Shown: positions 23,661 to 34,745, numbered from the stretch's first letter. The stretch is 64,000 nucleotides of DNA from Ascarosepion bandense (GCA_037127315.1 JBBBDQ010000330.1:5525501-5589500); one strand, 5' to 3'. Translations and numbers: made by a program. Notes: generated by a model not told the origin, from the sequence alone.

Positions 23661-24297
23661 AAAGAAAAAAGATATATTAAAAATTTAAAACACCAAAAGA
23701 ATTTCCTACTCAGAAACAAGGAAAAGCATTAGAACGAATTCCAGTATATCATCATATGCAAAATTTACCCCAGCAACATCAAGCTATACCATTGAAAATC
23801 TAATATCAAACAAATTACATGAAACACAAGAACAAATGTATTTAATTCAAGAATTAAAAAACATTGAAAACATTGAAACCAGTTATAAACTTGAAAACAA
23901 CCCATACCACTGAAGCAAAACTATCCACAAACAATGTAAATCCAATATAAAATTAACTGACAACAACATCTCAATGACAAAACAATCAAAACTTCTCAAA
24001 TGAAAAATTCCACAAACAGAAAACTGATAAAAAAAAAACCAAACCTCAAAACAAAATCTAAATTAAAAAAAACAAAAACGGAAGAAACAAAATTTAAAAG
24101 TAAATAATCAGGATGACAACCCACATAAAGATAATAAAAAAAATTAAAAGAACACAAATAATCAAGAACTTACAAATACTTGAAGAAGTTTACAAATAGG
24201 AAAGCAGTATAGAAATTATGGAATATAAGGAAAAAGATAACCAAAATCTGAGTCATCCTTTAGATCCACTCACTAAAATAAAATAATTACCACTCAA
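23661..24297. other. ORF1 C-terminal remnant or ORF1-ORF2 spacer of the LINE
   Basis: Very A-rich sequence between the zinc-knuckle region and ORF2. Lys/Asn-rich frames with many stops; no motif identified. Confidence 0.5.
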
Positions 24298-26500
24298 GTG
24301 GACAAGCAAAACACAAACACCATACAATGGAACTATAGAAGTGTTAAACCAAACTATGAGGAAATCAAACAACTCTTTATAGATTACAATCTAAATATAA
24401 TCTGCTTGCAGGAGACCTTTCTCAAAAAAACTGACATTTTCTCCTTTAAAGGATATAAAACTTACCACAAAATAAATGTATCGACAATAGAGAATAAGTC
24501 AAGTGGGAGTACTTCAATATTGGTTAAAAAATCAATACCTCATGAAAATCTACAATTAAACACAAATCTACAGACCATATCAGTAAAAGCTTCAAACCAT
24601 CAAACAATAACGTTATGTTCAATTTATATTCCTCCAAAACACAGACTGAAATAGAAAGACTAATTGACTAACTTCCCACCCACTTTCTACTAATGGGAGA
24701 TTTTAATGCCCAGAGCAAAATGTATGGCTGTAGAAACCCTAGTCAAACTGGTAAAATTATAGAAACTCTATTAGAATCATCTGATCTCAGTCAGTTAAGT
24801 GCCATACATGATACACACTTAGACGATCATGTCTCAAAATAGACATGACTGACTGGGCAGAAGATTATCCCGTAGTAGGTTGCCATTGCTTTCTGCGGTA
24901 GACTGGTTGCTGACCAAGGATATAGAACCCAATCTGTCCTGTTATTTAACCCGTAACTGAAAGGAATATACGGATTAATACCTTTCCCAAGGGTATTTGT
25001 GCGTAAGTGAATGCAATGAATTCGGCTGGAATTCGAACTCAGCTCCCCAATTTCTCGTTCCGAGTTGATATCCAATGCACCACAACGCACATCCTGATCT
25101 GATCTATGTATCCTTAATAACAAAATGCAGATGTACCTACACCCAGGTACTGGATTAACAACTGCTATCAACTTAACTATATGCTCCCCATCAATTTTTA
25201 TGAACTTTGAATAGAAAGTCCATGATGACCAATGAGGTAGTGACCATTCATCTATTTTCCTAAATATCAAGAAGTCTATGCCAGAAGAAAGGAATCTAAA
25301 ATGACAACTGTACAAAGGTAACTGGTTAAAATTCAATGAACTCTGCTTATTCCAAATCAGCATAGAAATTCTCAATGAACCAGAACTAATAATCTTTACA
25401 TAGTAACACAAATAGCAAGACAAATAATATCGAAATTTTCCTTTAAAACTATACACCAAATCAAAACCCTGGTTTACAGCAGAATGCAAAGAAGCACTTA
25501 AAACCAGGAAAAAAAAATGCTAAAGATATTCTTACACAACCACAATCAACAAATGAAACTACAAACAAGCTCAAATAAAAACACACTATAATTAAAACAT
25601 CCCAAAGAGAATTGTGGCAAAACTACATCTCTAGACTAAACAACAAAGCCCCATTAAATAAAACATGAGAAATAAGGAAAATTAATGGAAAAACAGCACA
25701 AACTGCAACAGTCCATTTAACCAAAACAAATGAAAATAAATAGCTGACCTAATAACAGAATTTCAAAGAAACTCCTCAACAAATCACTACACTCCCAAAT
25801 TTCAAAAATATAAAAACATTATGGAACAAGAAAACTTAGGTCAACTTCAAACAATAAAGAAGAATCTTTACTATAAGAGAACTAAAAGACTCCATAAACA
25901 AAAGTAAAAACTCTGCAACTGGTCCAGACGAAATTCTTTATCAATTTTTAAAGTATCTGCCAGAAAAGTCTCTTTTAATACTTCACCAGATTGTCAATGA
26001 TATGATTTTCCAAAATTTTGGCTTGTATCTGTCATTGTTCCAATTCCAAAACAACCATTCCAACCCCCCAAAATACTGACCTATTGCATTAACAAGTTGC
26101 ATTAGGAAGACACTGGAGAGAATGTTAAATGCTTGACTAATAATATGGTACCTGGTGAGAAACAATCTCTTATCTAGAGAGCATCCTAGAAAAACCAAGG
26201 AAGAAATGATCAACTTCTATGGCTAGAATCCTTTATTCATGATGGCTTTTTCAAGGTCATCATGTACTATCAGTATTCTTCAATCTTGAAAAAGCCTCTG
26301 ATATGACATGGAAGTATGTTATTCTAAAAGACATGCACAAGATGAAAAATGAAAGGAAGAATGGTTATATTTATCCAAAATTTCCTATCACCACAAATGG
26401 TTCAACAATAATTGCATTCAAAATTTAAGGAAAAACTAGAAAGTACATAACAGAGAAAGAGTTTTACATCACAGGTGAAACTCAGTAGAATTGCATCACA
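24298..26500 (+). pseudogene. Jockey-like LINE ORF2 (endonuclease-reverse transcriptase) relic
   Basis: The open stretch 24298-24654 (118 codons) begins an AP-type endonuclease: TIQWNYRSVKPNYEEIK, IICLQETFLKK (catalytic Glu in QET) and TLCSIYIPPK. A stop and frameshift follow, then LLMGDFNAQSKMYGC at about 24688-24735. A SINE-A sits at 24788-25093; beyond it the endonuclease resumes, ending GSDHS near 25235. The reverse transcriptase follows: ATGPDEILYQFLKYLP near 25915-25965, PIALTSCIRKTLERMLNA near 26080-26135, and FNLEKASDMTWKYVILKDMH near 26275-26335, where the catalytic Asp of DLEKAYD is Asn. RMVIFIQNFLS near 26360-26390 follows. The YxDD region is missing. Many stops make it dead. Confidence 0.8.
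24788..25093 (-). mobile_element. SINE-A, full-length, inserted in LINE ORF2
   Basis: Reverse-strand copy from CAGTCAGTTAAGTGCCATAC to the head ending in GCACATC. Read on its own strand it has the A-box-like TGGTGCATTGG and B-box-like GTTCGAATTCC. The flanks share CTGATCT (24781-24787 and 25094-25100), a target-site duplication. Removing it rejoins the LINE reading frame around ESSDL. Confidence 0.92.
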
Positions 26501-27260
26501 TCATAATTGCAGTATTGTAGTATTATTGATTATTATAGAAGTATACAGGGTATTTCAAAAAATATAATCAAGAAACAAAAGTCAGATATTTTTACAAATC
26601 CATTGGTAATATATTTTGCGGCTCAACTGCTCATCAGACCAAATTCATACAACAATGAATGATTCAAATTTATCCAAAGTCAAGTGAAATACACAAAGGA
26701 AAAAAGAAAAAAATATTAAAAAGATAAAAGAAAAAGAAAAGTAGAAGAAAAGAACAAGGAGAAAGGGGGTTTAACTTAATGTATTAGATCTTAGCTTCAT
26801 GCAGCGTCTTTAACCTAGATTAACAAAAAAACCTTAGTTAATGAAAAAAATCAACTTTGACCTGAGTTGCCAGTTGTTTGTTTTAGATGTATGACATTGA
26901 AATTTAAAATTTAAAAGTTAGGGGTTGAATTTATGCCAGAAAAATTAATTGTTAATTTTGTTATTGATTTTATTTGTAATAATAATAGTAGTATTATATT
27001 TGTCGTAATAATAACATGGTAATAAAGAAATTAAAATCTAGAAACCTAAAAGTAATAATAATTAAAAAATAAGGCTATCATATTATTATTATATATATAT
27101 ATATATAAACAAATATCATATTACCAATTTATTTATAAAAATATCTAACTTTTGTTTCTTGATTATAATACTCTGTTAAATTTAACAATAAATTTTAACA
27201 TTTAGTTCGCTTTGAAGTTAATCTCTATTGTAATTTACCTTACCTAATTTCAAGGCTTCT

Positions 27261-27313
<53 letters not shown>

Positions 27314-28282
27314 TTTGAAGCTCTCTTAAGAAATAATTCAAGCAACTAGAACGCATATTCTTTCTTCCTCTTTCACCCTTAACCCCAGAAGGAGTCACTG
27401 GGGTATCAATGTGTTGAGCTGTCCACCATTACCTTCCATCTGTCATAGTTGTATGTCAAAGCTTAGGTAGGTTTATGCAAATGGTTTCTTGTGCTTATCA
27501 TGTGGTGTGTCTTGGGCATTTTAAACAAGCAGTGCCCATCCCTCTCCAGGTTAGATCACAGCCGATGTTCTCCAGCTAAGTGATTTGTCTTTGTTGCCAA
27601 CACATGGCTGTTGTAGTTCATCTGAAGAACCCTCCCACCCTGGCTAGTGACCTGCTTTGAGAAGGTCCTTCATCCAGTGGTGCAGTGTTAACACCACTCC
27701 TTCACATGAGTTTAGCCTACCAGCTGAAACGGTTTACTAGAGCATGACATCGTGAGTGATTTAAGAGATGGTTGAGGACCAGTGATGCCCATCGGCCTAC
27801 TTCATGCCAGACATCAAAAGTATTGATGTCTGTTATGATCAAGATATTGCTGACAATGCAATGAAATCACAGGCAACAATCAACATTTTGATAGGTTGTC
27901 TTCTGTGATAAATTTTCATCACCCTTTTTTGCTTCACCTTTTTGATATGTGTGATTGTTTCTTGTACATATTGAGCTTAGTACAACTAATTTCAAACTTA
28001 TCTTTAATCGGTGAGATTATAAACTGCGTGGGTGGATCTGAATAAAACTGTTCAATACTGCCTTTGAAATTCAACTGCATTTTTCTACTTCCAGTAGCTT
28101 TTCAGGATGAACTTTTTGTTCAAAGTTAAGCCTGGATGATGTTAGTAATACTAATGTGTACATCTATAAAGAAAGTTGACTTGAGCTATACAGCAAAAAG
28201 TGCATATTTATTTTTTGATACAAAAACACACACACTATATATATATATATATATATGATAGATTAAATAAAGAACTAAGTGT
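26501..28282. other. unassigned region
   Basis: AT-rich, with (TA)n tracts at about 27089-27108 and 27262-27305. From 27350 to 28150 the base composition is more balanced (for example CCACCCTGGCTAGTGACC near 27640), suggesting an old repeat or exon-like remnant, but I recognise no protein. Confidence 0.5.
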
Positions 28283-28372
28283 CTTAATATAACATATTTC
28301 ACTTTTATTAAGGTTCTTCAGAGATTCGGTTAAAGACAAGAAATGAAAAATTATCAAAAATATATATATGGG
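28255..28372 (-). mobile_element. solo Penelope-like element terminal segment with hammerhead remnant
   Basis: Sequence AAATAAAGAACTAAGTGTCT, then CATATTTCACTTTTATTAAG, GTTCTTCAGAGATTCGG, AAGACAAGAAATGAAAA. It matches in order the left terminal repeat of the PLE at 39629. The reverse strand holds CUGAAGA (28321-28315), a loop, GAAA and a GUU triplet, the hammerhead order, with decayed stems. No internal PLE sequence was found nearby. Confidence 0.6.
28283..28329 (-). ncRNA. decayed hammerhead-like motif
   Basis: Reverse strand: CUGAAGA, then a stem-II region ACCUU/AAAGU with one mismatch, GAAA, and GUU before the second stem-I strand. Stem I pairs only in part (about five of eight). C15.2 is U. 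Probably inactive. Confidence 0.4.
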
Positions 28373-28484
28373 GGGGGGTGCCAAATCCTGTATATTAGAA
28401 AACCAAAGCCTCACTGCACAAGGCATTTTTGCAGTGTTTGTTGCAAGTTGTTCTTTATATAAGGTAAGTTGTTAATGTGGATAT

Positions 28485-28787
28485 GGATGTATGTTTTGGG
28501 GCAGTGAATATTGGCTTGGAATGAGAAATCAGAAAACCAAGTTTGAATTCCAGATGAATTCATTGCATTCACATGCACAAATATCCTTGGAAAAAGTATT
28601 AATCATCTCTCCTTCCTTCAGCTATGAATAGCAGGACAGAATGGATTCTATAGCCTTGGTTGGCAACCAGTTTACCACAGAAAGAAATGGCAATCTACTG
28701 CAGGAAAACCTTCTATTTAGTCAGTCATGAATCAAGAGACATGATCACCAAGGAATGAATCTTATATGACACTTCATTGATTGGTTG
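28485..28787 (+). mobile_element. SINE-A, near full-length
   Basis: Forward copy from GGATGTATGTTTTGGGGCAG through B-box-like GTTTGAATTCC, TTGGTTGGCAACCAGT and TGGCAATCTACTGCAGG to a decayed tail (ATGACACTTCATTGATTGGT). Confidence 0.8.
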
Positions 28788-28837
28788 AAGGTTGATAACC
28801 CTCTGCCAACTAGATTTGAATTTAGTTGTACTTCTGG

Positions 28838-28945
28838 TTTGGTTACCAATCAAGAATAGAAAATCCAACTTTCCTTGCTATAAATCCCTAGATGGTATGG
28901 GAGATAAGATGGATTCATAATTTTCAAAACTTTTGCATCTTATCC
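28838..28945 (-). mobile_element. SINE-A fragment, strongly diverged
   Basis: GGTTACCAATCAAGAATAGA, ATCCCTAGATGG and AGATAAGATGGATTCATAAT keep the order of the middle of SINE-A on the reverse strand. Weak match. Confidence 0.4.
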
Positions 28946-29309
28946 CAGCAATATACCTGGTCTATATCTAAGCCTTTTGTTTTGTTTTTGTAACAATTTA
29001 ATGAAACAATACAGGGTTCAGTTTAGTATTAAGTCATTGAAAATAATGAAAATGATCTTCAGGATGACAATTCTTTTAAATTGAATGTTTTGTTAGAAAA
29101 GTGAGGAAAAAAAATTCTTTAAATAATTTTCCAAATCATGTGTTTTGGTAATTATATGTTCAACAAATTATCAGGTATCTACAGTTCTATAGGTTGGGGT
29201 TAGGGATAAAGCCCCCTCCCCCATCCCTTACTTTTTGCTGAAATCTAAACAGAAAACCATATTTTGTTATCTTAATCTCCATTGATAATAATGCTATTGA
29301 GTTGAACAG
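28946..29309. other. unassigned spacer
   Basis: AT-rich sequence with no recognised feature. Its right end approaches the oldest unit of the 39-bp repeat at 29309. Confidence 0.5.
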
Positions 29310-29353
29310 TATCATTTGTCTAAAATCATTACTGCTATCGATTTCCAACAACA
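29309..29353. repeat. ancestral unit of the 39-bp minisatellite
   Basis: TTGTCTAAAATCATTACTGC plus TATCGATTTCCAACAACAG is a diverged single unit of the array at 29716-30486, separated from it by a SINE-B dimer. Confidence 0.7.
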
Positions 29354-29714
29354 GTTTTTTTTTTTTAATCATATCACCCCGAGCAAGGCAGTAACGCCAC
29401 TGAAGCGCAGGGGCCTATGCAAGAGTGAAAAGATTGGAAAAGAGAGAGCTGGAAACCACATCCTAAGCAGGGAACAAGTGATGAGCCTCTTCACCTGTTC
29501 AATAGACGTGGGTGGAGTGTGAACCAGGTGATAGACTAAACTATCTACTCCAATTGGGGAAAATAAATAAATAAATAAATAAGAGTGAAAAGAATGGAGA
29601 AGAGAAAGCCGGAAACTATATCCTAAGCAGGGAACAAGGGATGAGCCTCTTCACCTGTTCAATAGACGTGGGTGGAGCATGAACTGGGCGATAGTTTAGT
29701 CTATCTATTCCAAT
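29354..29714 (-). mobile_element. SINE-B dimer
   Basis: In text order: T run, AATCATATCACCCCGAGCAA, one full body ending CTACTCCAATTGGGG, an (AAAT)n linker at about 29562-29580, then a second body beginning AAGAGTGAAAAGAATGGAGA. The second body lacks the ATCACCCC end. Head-to-tail arrangement as in the trimer at 43639. Confidence 0.85.
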
Positions 29715-29715
29715 T

Positions 29716-30486
29716 TTTGCCTGAAATCATTACAGCCATTGATTTCTGATATCATTTGCCTGAAATCATTACAGCCATTGATTTCCAGTATCATTTGCCT
29801 GAAATCATTACAGCCATTGATTTCCAGTATCATTTGCCTGAAATCATTACAGCCATTGATTTCCAGTATCAAATTTGCCTGAAATTCATTACAGCCATTG
29901 ATTTCCAGTATCATTTGCCTGAAATCATTACAGCCATTGATTTCCAGTATCATTTGCCTGAAATCATTACAGCCATTGATTTCCAGTATCATTTGCCTGA
30001 AATCATTACAGCCATTGATTTCCAGTATCATTTGCCTGAAATCATTACAGCCATTGATTTCCAGTATCATTTGCCTGAAATCATTACAGCCATTGATTTC
30101 CAGTATCATTTGCCTGAAATCATTACAGCCATTGATTTCCAGTATCATTTGCCTGAAATCATTACAGCCATTGATTTCCAGTATCATTTGCCTGAAATCA
30201 TTACAGCCATTGATCTCCAGTATCATTTGCCTGAAATCATTACAGCCATTGATCTCCAGTATCATTTGCCTGAAATCATTACAGCCATTGATTTCCAGTA
30301 TCATTTGCCTGAAATCATTACAGCCATTGATTTCCAGTATCATTTGCCTGAAATCATTACAGCCATTGATCTCCAGTATCATTTGCCTGAAATCATTACA
30401 GCCATTGATCTCCAGTATCATTTGCCTGAAATCATTACAGCCATTGATTTCCAGTATCATTTGCCTGAAATCATTACAGCCATTGG
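29716..30486. repeat. 39-bp minisatellite, about 20 units
   Basis: The unit is TTGCCTGAAATCATTACAGC followed by CATTGATTTCCAGTATCAT. Units are almost identical; four carry a T to C change (GATCTCCAG). One unit near 29868-29892 carries small insertions totalling 3 bases. Because 39 is divisible by three, long frames are open on both strands (13-residue peptide repeat on the reverse strand: MILEINGCNDFRQ). I regard these as by-products, not genes. Confidence 0.95.
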
Positions 30487-30799
30487 TTTAAGAAATAAAT
30501 CAGAGGATTTTATATATTTTTCAAAAATTAGCTGGTAAATTTTTTTATATGGCATGTGACAATATGTTGCATTTGAAAAAAATAAATACAAGTGAAAAGA
30601 AAAAAATTGTGCATTTAAAAAAAAAATTCTTTCTTTTTAGTGCTGTTATTTTAGTATAAGAAAGTATAAAAAGTGAAGTTCTTTTGGCAGTGCATGAAAG
30701 ATAACAGCTAATTTTAGATTTGAAGAGATTAAGATTTAATTAGTGAATAAAATTCCAGAGTTCAGGCTGTGACGTTAGAAGTATAGAGTTGAGGTAGAC

Positions 30800-30912
30800 T
30801 TTAGAAGGAAGTGAAAACCTAATCCTAAACAGGAAACTAAAGATAAACCTCTACTTTTGTTCAAAAGACCAGAGAGAATTGTGAACCAGATGATGGGCAG
30901 ATCTATCTACTC
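30800..30912 (-). mobile_element. SINE-B, old fragment
   Basis: AACCTAATCCTAAACAGGAA, AAGATAAACCTCTACTTTTG and GTGAACCAGATGATGGGCAG match the SINE-B body in order with heavy divergence. Confidence 0.55.
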
Positions 30913-32174
30913 TTATTTTAAAAGAATATAAAAAAGTTTACAATAGGATAAAAAACAATATTTTTAAAGAAAAGTTCATTTTCTGAGAGAATCAAATAAA
31001 AAAAAAAAAAGAATATATAGAATCAGAATTTTTTAAAAATTAATATCTGATTTCACCTCCCCCACTTTTAACATCTGATTTAGCCCCTCTGTCTCTTGAA
31101 CTTTTATTTTTGTGCTGTCCAGCTTCTCAAGTGTTTAATCATAAGATAAAAAGAAAACTTACTTATTCAGGGAAAGAAAACTTGATCAGTATCCATTATA
31201 TGAAAAATGCAGTTTGAGTTTAAACAGGATTTGAAATATTACTGATTATTCTGAAAGCTTTAGATAATTTTTGTCTGAATTCAACCAAAACATTGTGATA
31301 ACAACAACAAAAATGAGGATCATAGTTTGCATGTAAATCATACTTGAAGTAATTCAAATTGAAAAACAAATTTTGCTGAGATTTTTTTTATTCTAAAAGT
31401 ATGTTCCCTGGAATTCTTCTGTTTTTGAGGTAAATATTGTCTTATGGCTCAACTTGCTGTTGATATCTTAACCGGTTATCATTTTAGAGTTATAGCATCC
31501 AGATTGACTTTGCTTTTTAAGTTGTATTACTCAAAGGCCTGCTTTTCTTTTGGTAATACTTTTTTCAAATGGCAAATTAAAACAAGAGACTCTAAATGAA
31601 GTTATCTGAAAATAACAAAAGCTGATAAGAAAAACAAAAACATTATTCTTAAAATGGATCAAACACTATGCAAGTGTGAAATCACCAAATGAGGATATCA
31701 GCTGTTAGTCATAAAATAAATATGTGACAATAATGCTTTTGTCTTTTATCTCATAAGTTGGAATAATTCCTTTTTCTTTTTATGTGTCTTTATACTGGAG
31801 ACATGCCTTATTTAAAATCTGAGGCTTTTAATTCTTTACAAGATAAAAGAAATTACAAGAGTAAAAGATTAAAAAAATATGTTTGCTAATGAGTTATAAA
31901 TATTGTATAATGTATAAATGACTTTTGAATTTTCATTTGTTAGCCTAATATAGATTTAAGTACGTTACATGGCCAAAACCACAAGAAATATTAATTAAAA
32001 GAACTTAACGTTTTAATTTGTCAATATATTTTCTGTCTTAATATTTTAATGTGAATGCTATATTCTAATATGAGACCTGGTAAAAATATAGATATTTTGA
32101 GAATTTATAATGGTGTGCTGACAAATTACTGGGCTGGTCCACTTAATAATTGTTATATTTAGTGTTGAAAATTT

Positions 32175-32220
<46 letters not shown>

Positions 32221-32897
32221 TTAAAAAAAGGGATGCAAATTTTATTTTTGTCAGTTACAATTTTTCTCTCATAGTACGTCTCAATTTAGGTCAGTTTTTA
32301 TTAATTTGACTATTTACCTACTAAAAATAATGTTCATAGTAATAATTAATTCCAAGTGAAGAGGACTCAAGGTTTTTTTATATTTTGAGTGCTCTGGCAT
32401 TTATTTTATTATAAACAGTGCTCAATATAATGAGCATCATAGAGGTTAATATAATATAATTATATGGTTATGTCAAAACCTAAATTAAATAATATGCTCA
32501 CTGACGAATTAGGTAAAAATAAAAATGAAAATAAAAATAAAGCCAAAGATAGAATAAGTTAGTTGTTTTTTTTTAATAATTCCCCCCTTTGTATCAGGAT
32601 AATAAACTTTACAGCAAATTGATAGATGGAGTGAAAAAATAGCTGTTTGGGGTTTACTTTTGGAAAAAATCTTTTCTTTAACAAATAGACTAGAGGGAGG
32701 GGATTGGTAATACCAAAAAGAAATATCACATCAAATGTAATAAAACTGAAGGGAAAATGATAAGATCAGATAAATGCAAGGAAAGCAGACTAGAGAGAAA
32801 TAGGGTCAAGGAAAAAGAAAAAAAGAGGAGGAAAAAACTTGGTTAGCACAGTAATTCCTAGAGGTCAAACCCCTAAGTGAATCTTCATTCTGATTAG

Positions 32898-32933
<36 letters not shown>

Positions 32934-32942
32934 CCACACCAG
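30913..32942. other. unassigned AT-rich region
   Basis: Contains a (TA)n tract at 32179-32216 and a (CA)n tract at about 32899-32931. No gene or repeat family recognised. Confidence 0.6.
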
Positions 32943-32995
32943 CATTGCCTGATGATGAGAATTAATCTCGAAACAGAAATTTCCATGTAGCAATG
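32943..32995 (+). ncRNA. hammerhead ribozyme-like sequence, type I
   Basis: Order seen: stem I strand CAUUGC (32943-32948); CUGAUGA (32949-32955); one extra U; stem II GAGA/UCUC; GAAA; stem III ACA/UGU; cleavage base A (32989); stem I strand GCAAUG (32990-32995). Stem I is a perfect 6 bp and all core bases are present. The extra U between the core and stem II departs from the consensus, so activity is uncertain. Hammerheads are known at the ends of Penelope-like elements, and this may be such an end. It lies after a (CA)n tract and before a (TA)n tract. Confidence 0.65.
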
Positions 32996-33018
32996 AAAAA
33001 TTGACAAAACCATATAAT

Positions 33019-33055
<37 letters not shown>

Positions 33056-33067
33056 TAATTATAATTT

Positions 33068-33130
33068 TTTTTTCCCTGAGGAAGTGTTTAAATCCAAACA
33101 CTGAAACAAACATATGATTGTAGGGAAGAG
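33068..33130 (+). ncRNA. hammerhead ribozyme, type I, core intact
   Basis: Stem I UUUUUUCC (33068-33075) pairs with GGGAAGAG (33123-33130), counting three G-U pairs. Then CUGAGGA (33076-33082); stem II AGUGUUU/AAACACU, a perfect 7 bp; GAAA (33103-33106); stem III ACAA/UUGU (including A15.1-U16.1) around an 8-nt loop; and cleavage base A at 33122 in a GUA triplet. Every conserved core position of the hammerhead fold is present. Predicted product: self-cleavage after 33122 of a forward transcript. It is probably the terminal sequence of a Penelope-like element, but no PLE coding sequence is adjacent. Confidence 0.75.
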
Positions 33131-33186
33131 GACATATATAGAAGAAATTATGTACATGTTCTAAAACATAATTTATAATAAATATG

Positions 33187-33234
<48 letters not shown>

Positions 33235-33738
33235 CTATATGTGTTTGTGGGTATATGTATGTAGATGTATGGACATGTGTGTATGTGGAGATAAATAAGT
33301 ATACATGAGTATGTTAATATATTCAGTTACACATACATATCCATGATCTTGTGAGTGGGTGCCTAATGATTTTATGGTCACTATCCAAGAATGATGACCT
33401 CTTCTTGAATAGGCTAGAGATCCCCAACTGAGATAATGCCAAGGTTTCTGTTTTTATATATTTTTTTATATCTTTTTAGTTGTTTCTCTTTTCATTTTAA
33501 AGAAATGCTTATTGGGGGTGGGGAGATATTGCACCCAATGGAATGAACATAGTGTGGCCATAGAAATGAATTATAATTTATAACCACTCTGAATGATGTC
33601 TTGAGTTTTCCTTTATAAATATCATATTGCTCTGGATAAAATCCATTGAGCTCTCTGTACAGATATAACACTTAATATTTTATATTAAGTTGATCTTGTT
33701 GGATTATCCTCACTGTTTACAGACTTGACATCTATCTA

Positions 33739-33781
<43 letters not shown>

Positions 33782-34300
33782 CATTAACCTGGAAACTAGT
33801 CATGTTCTTAAATCATATTGTCAGATTGACACTATTATATGGATGTCATGAATGATGCGAAATTTGTTTAGAAATATCTAAACTGTCAGCTGTATACAAC
33901 CACTTTCTCAGATCAATGTTTAAAAATGGCCTTGAGTTAGGGAATCTTCTAGGTCTTGGCAAAGGCGTCAGTTCTTTGAACCTTGTGAACTGGTACTACA
34001 GAATCATAAAGATCTGTATCAAATAACAGAAATGACATTACTTGAGGACTTTCAACAGCTAAAATGGATGTCATGAGTAATCCAAAGAGAAAATAGTGCA
34101 TATAACATTCCACATTACTTGAAATAATAGACTAGGAAGGAAATCCTTATCAATACTGGAAAGAGTTACCAGTTACTGGACTTGAAAACCTATTTTCCAG
34201 AAAAGATTTTATAAATTTAAACAAAATGCAATACTATTTGCTTGGTCAATGAATGCCTAATGTTTCTTTATAATGAAGCAGTTAATATTACCATTACCAT

Positions 34301-34339
<39 letters not shown>
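33131..34339. other. unassigned AT-rich region
   Basis: (TA)n tracts at 33187-33231 and 33743-33778; a (CA)n(TA)n tract at about 34298-34340 borders the PLE-related region. No coding sequence recognised. Confidence 0.6.
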
Positions 34340-34344
<5 letters not shown>

Positions 34345-34627
34345 ATAATAAAATTGACTCTGTATGTATTCAAATCTTAAAATGTTACACAAGTAATTTT
34401 TAAGAACCACGAATAACCGGCAGAATCTAACTCCGTTATCGCCCTCGGCTATAAAGCTTTGGACAACGAGGGGGAAAAAAAGAAAACTGCGGAGCACCGA
34501 CAATACATACAGCACTTCACAGCAAAGAAAAAAAACCCTCAAACGGAACAAACCACAAAGAAAGAAAAGTGCTCGATACTAAACTAACCAAAAAGGATTA
34601 ACTAAAAGGCAGTTACGTAGAGCAAAA

Positions 34628-34745
34628 ACACACGAGAAAAAATCGCAAGATCACCAAGACCTACCGCGGTTTCGCACAACGGCTCGTCAGCCGTTGTGCG
34701 AAACCGCGGTAGGTCTTGGCGATCTTGCGATTTTTTCTCGTGTGT
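34628..34745 (-). ncRNA. 57-bp-arm palindrome with hammerhead core
   Basis: Arms 34628-34684 and 34689-34745 pair over 57 bp with one mismatch around a 4-base loop CGTC. On the reverse strand the centre reads CUGACGA, GC..GC, GAAAC, CGCG, GUA, the order of a minimal hammerhead. The base before CUGACGA is G and cannot pair with the G after GUA, and the long hairpin would compete. I expect it to be inactive as a standard type I ribozyme. Confidence 0.6.

Noticed and set aside
24827..25489. 220-codon reverse frame
   Set aside because: It spans the antisense of SINE-A and of LINE ORF2; its product resembles nothing and the forward strand explains the region.
29716..30486. CRISPR array
   Set aside because: Repeats are directly adjacent with no unique spacers, and the genome is eukaryotic.
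29705..30538. Long open frames of 197 to 260 codons on both strands
   Set aside because: They are produced by a 39-bp tandem repeat with a length divisible by three and no stop in the unit; open on opposite strands at once, so not evidence of a gene.
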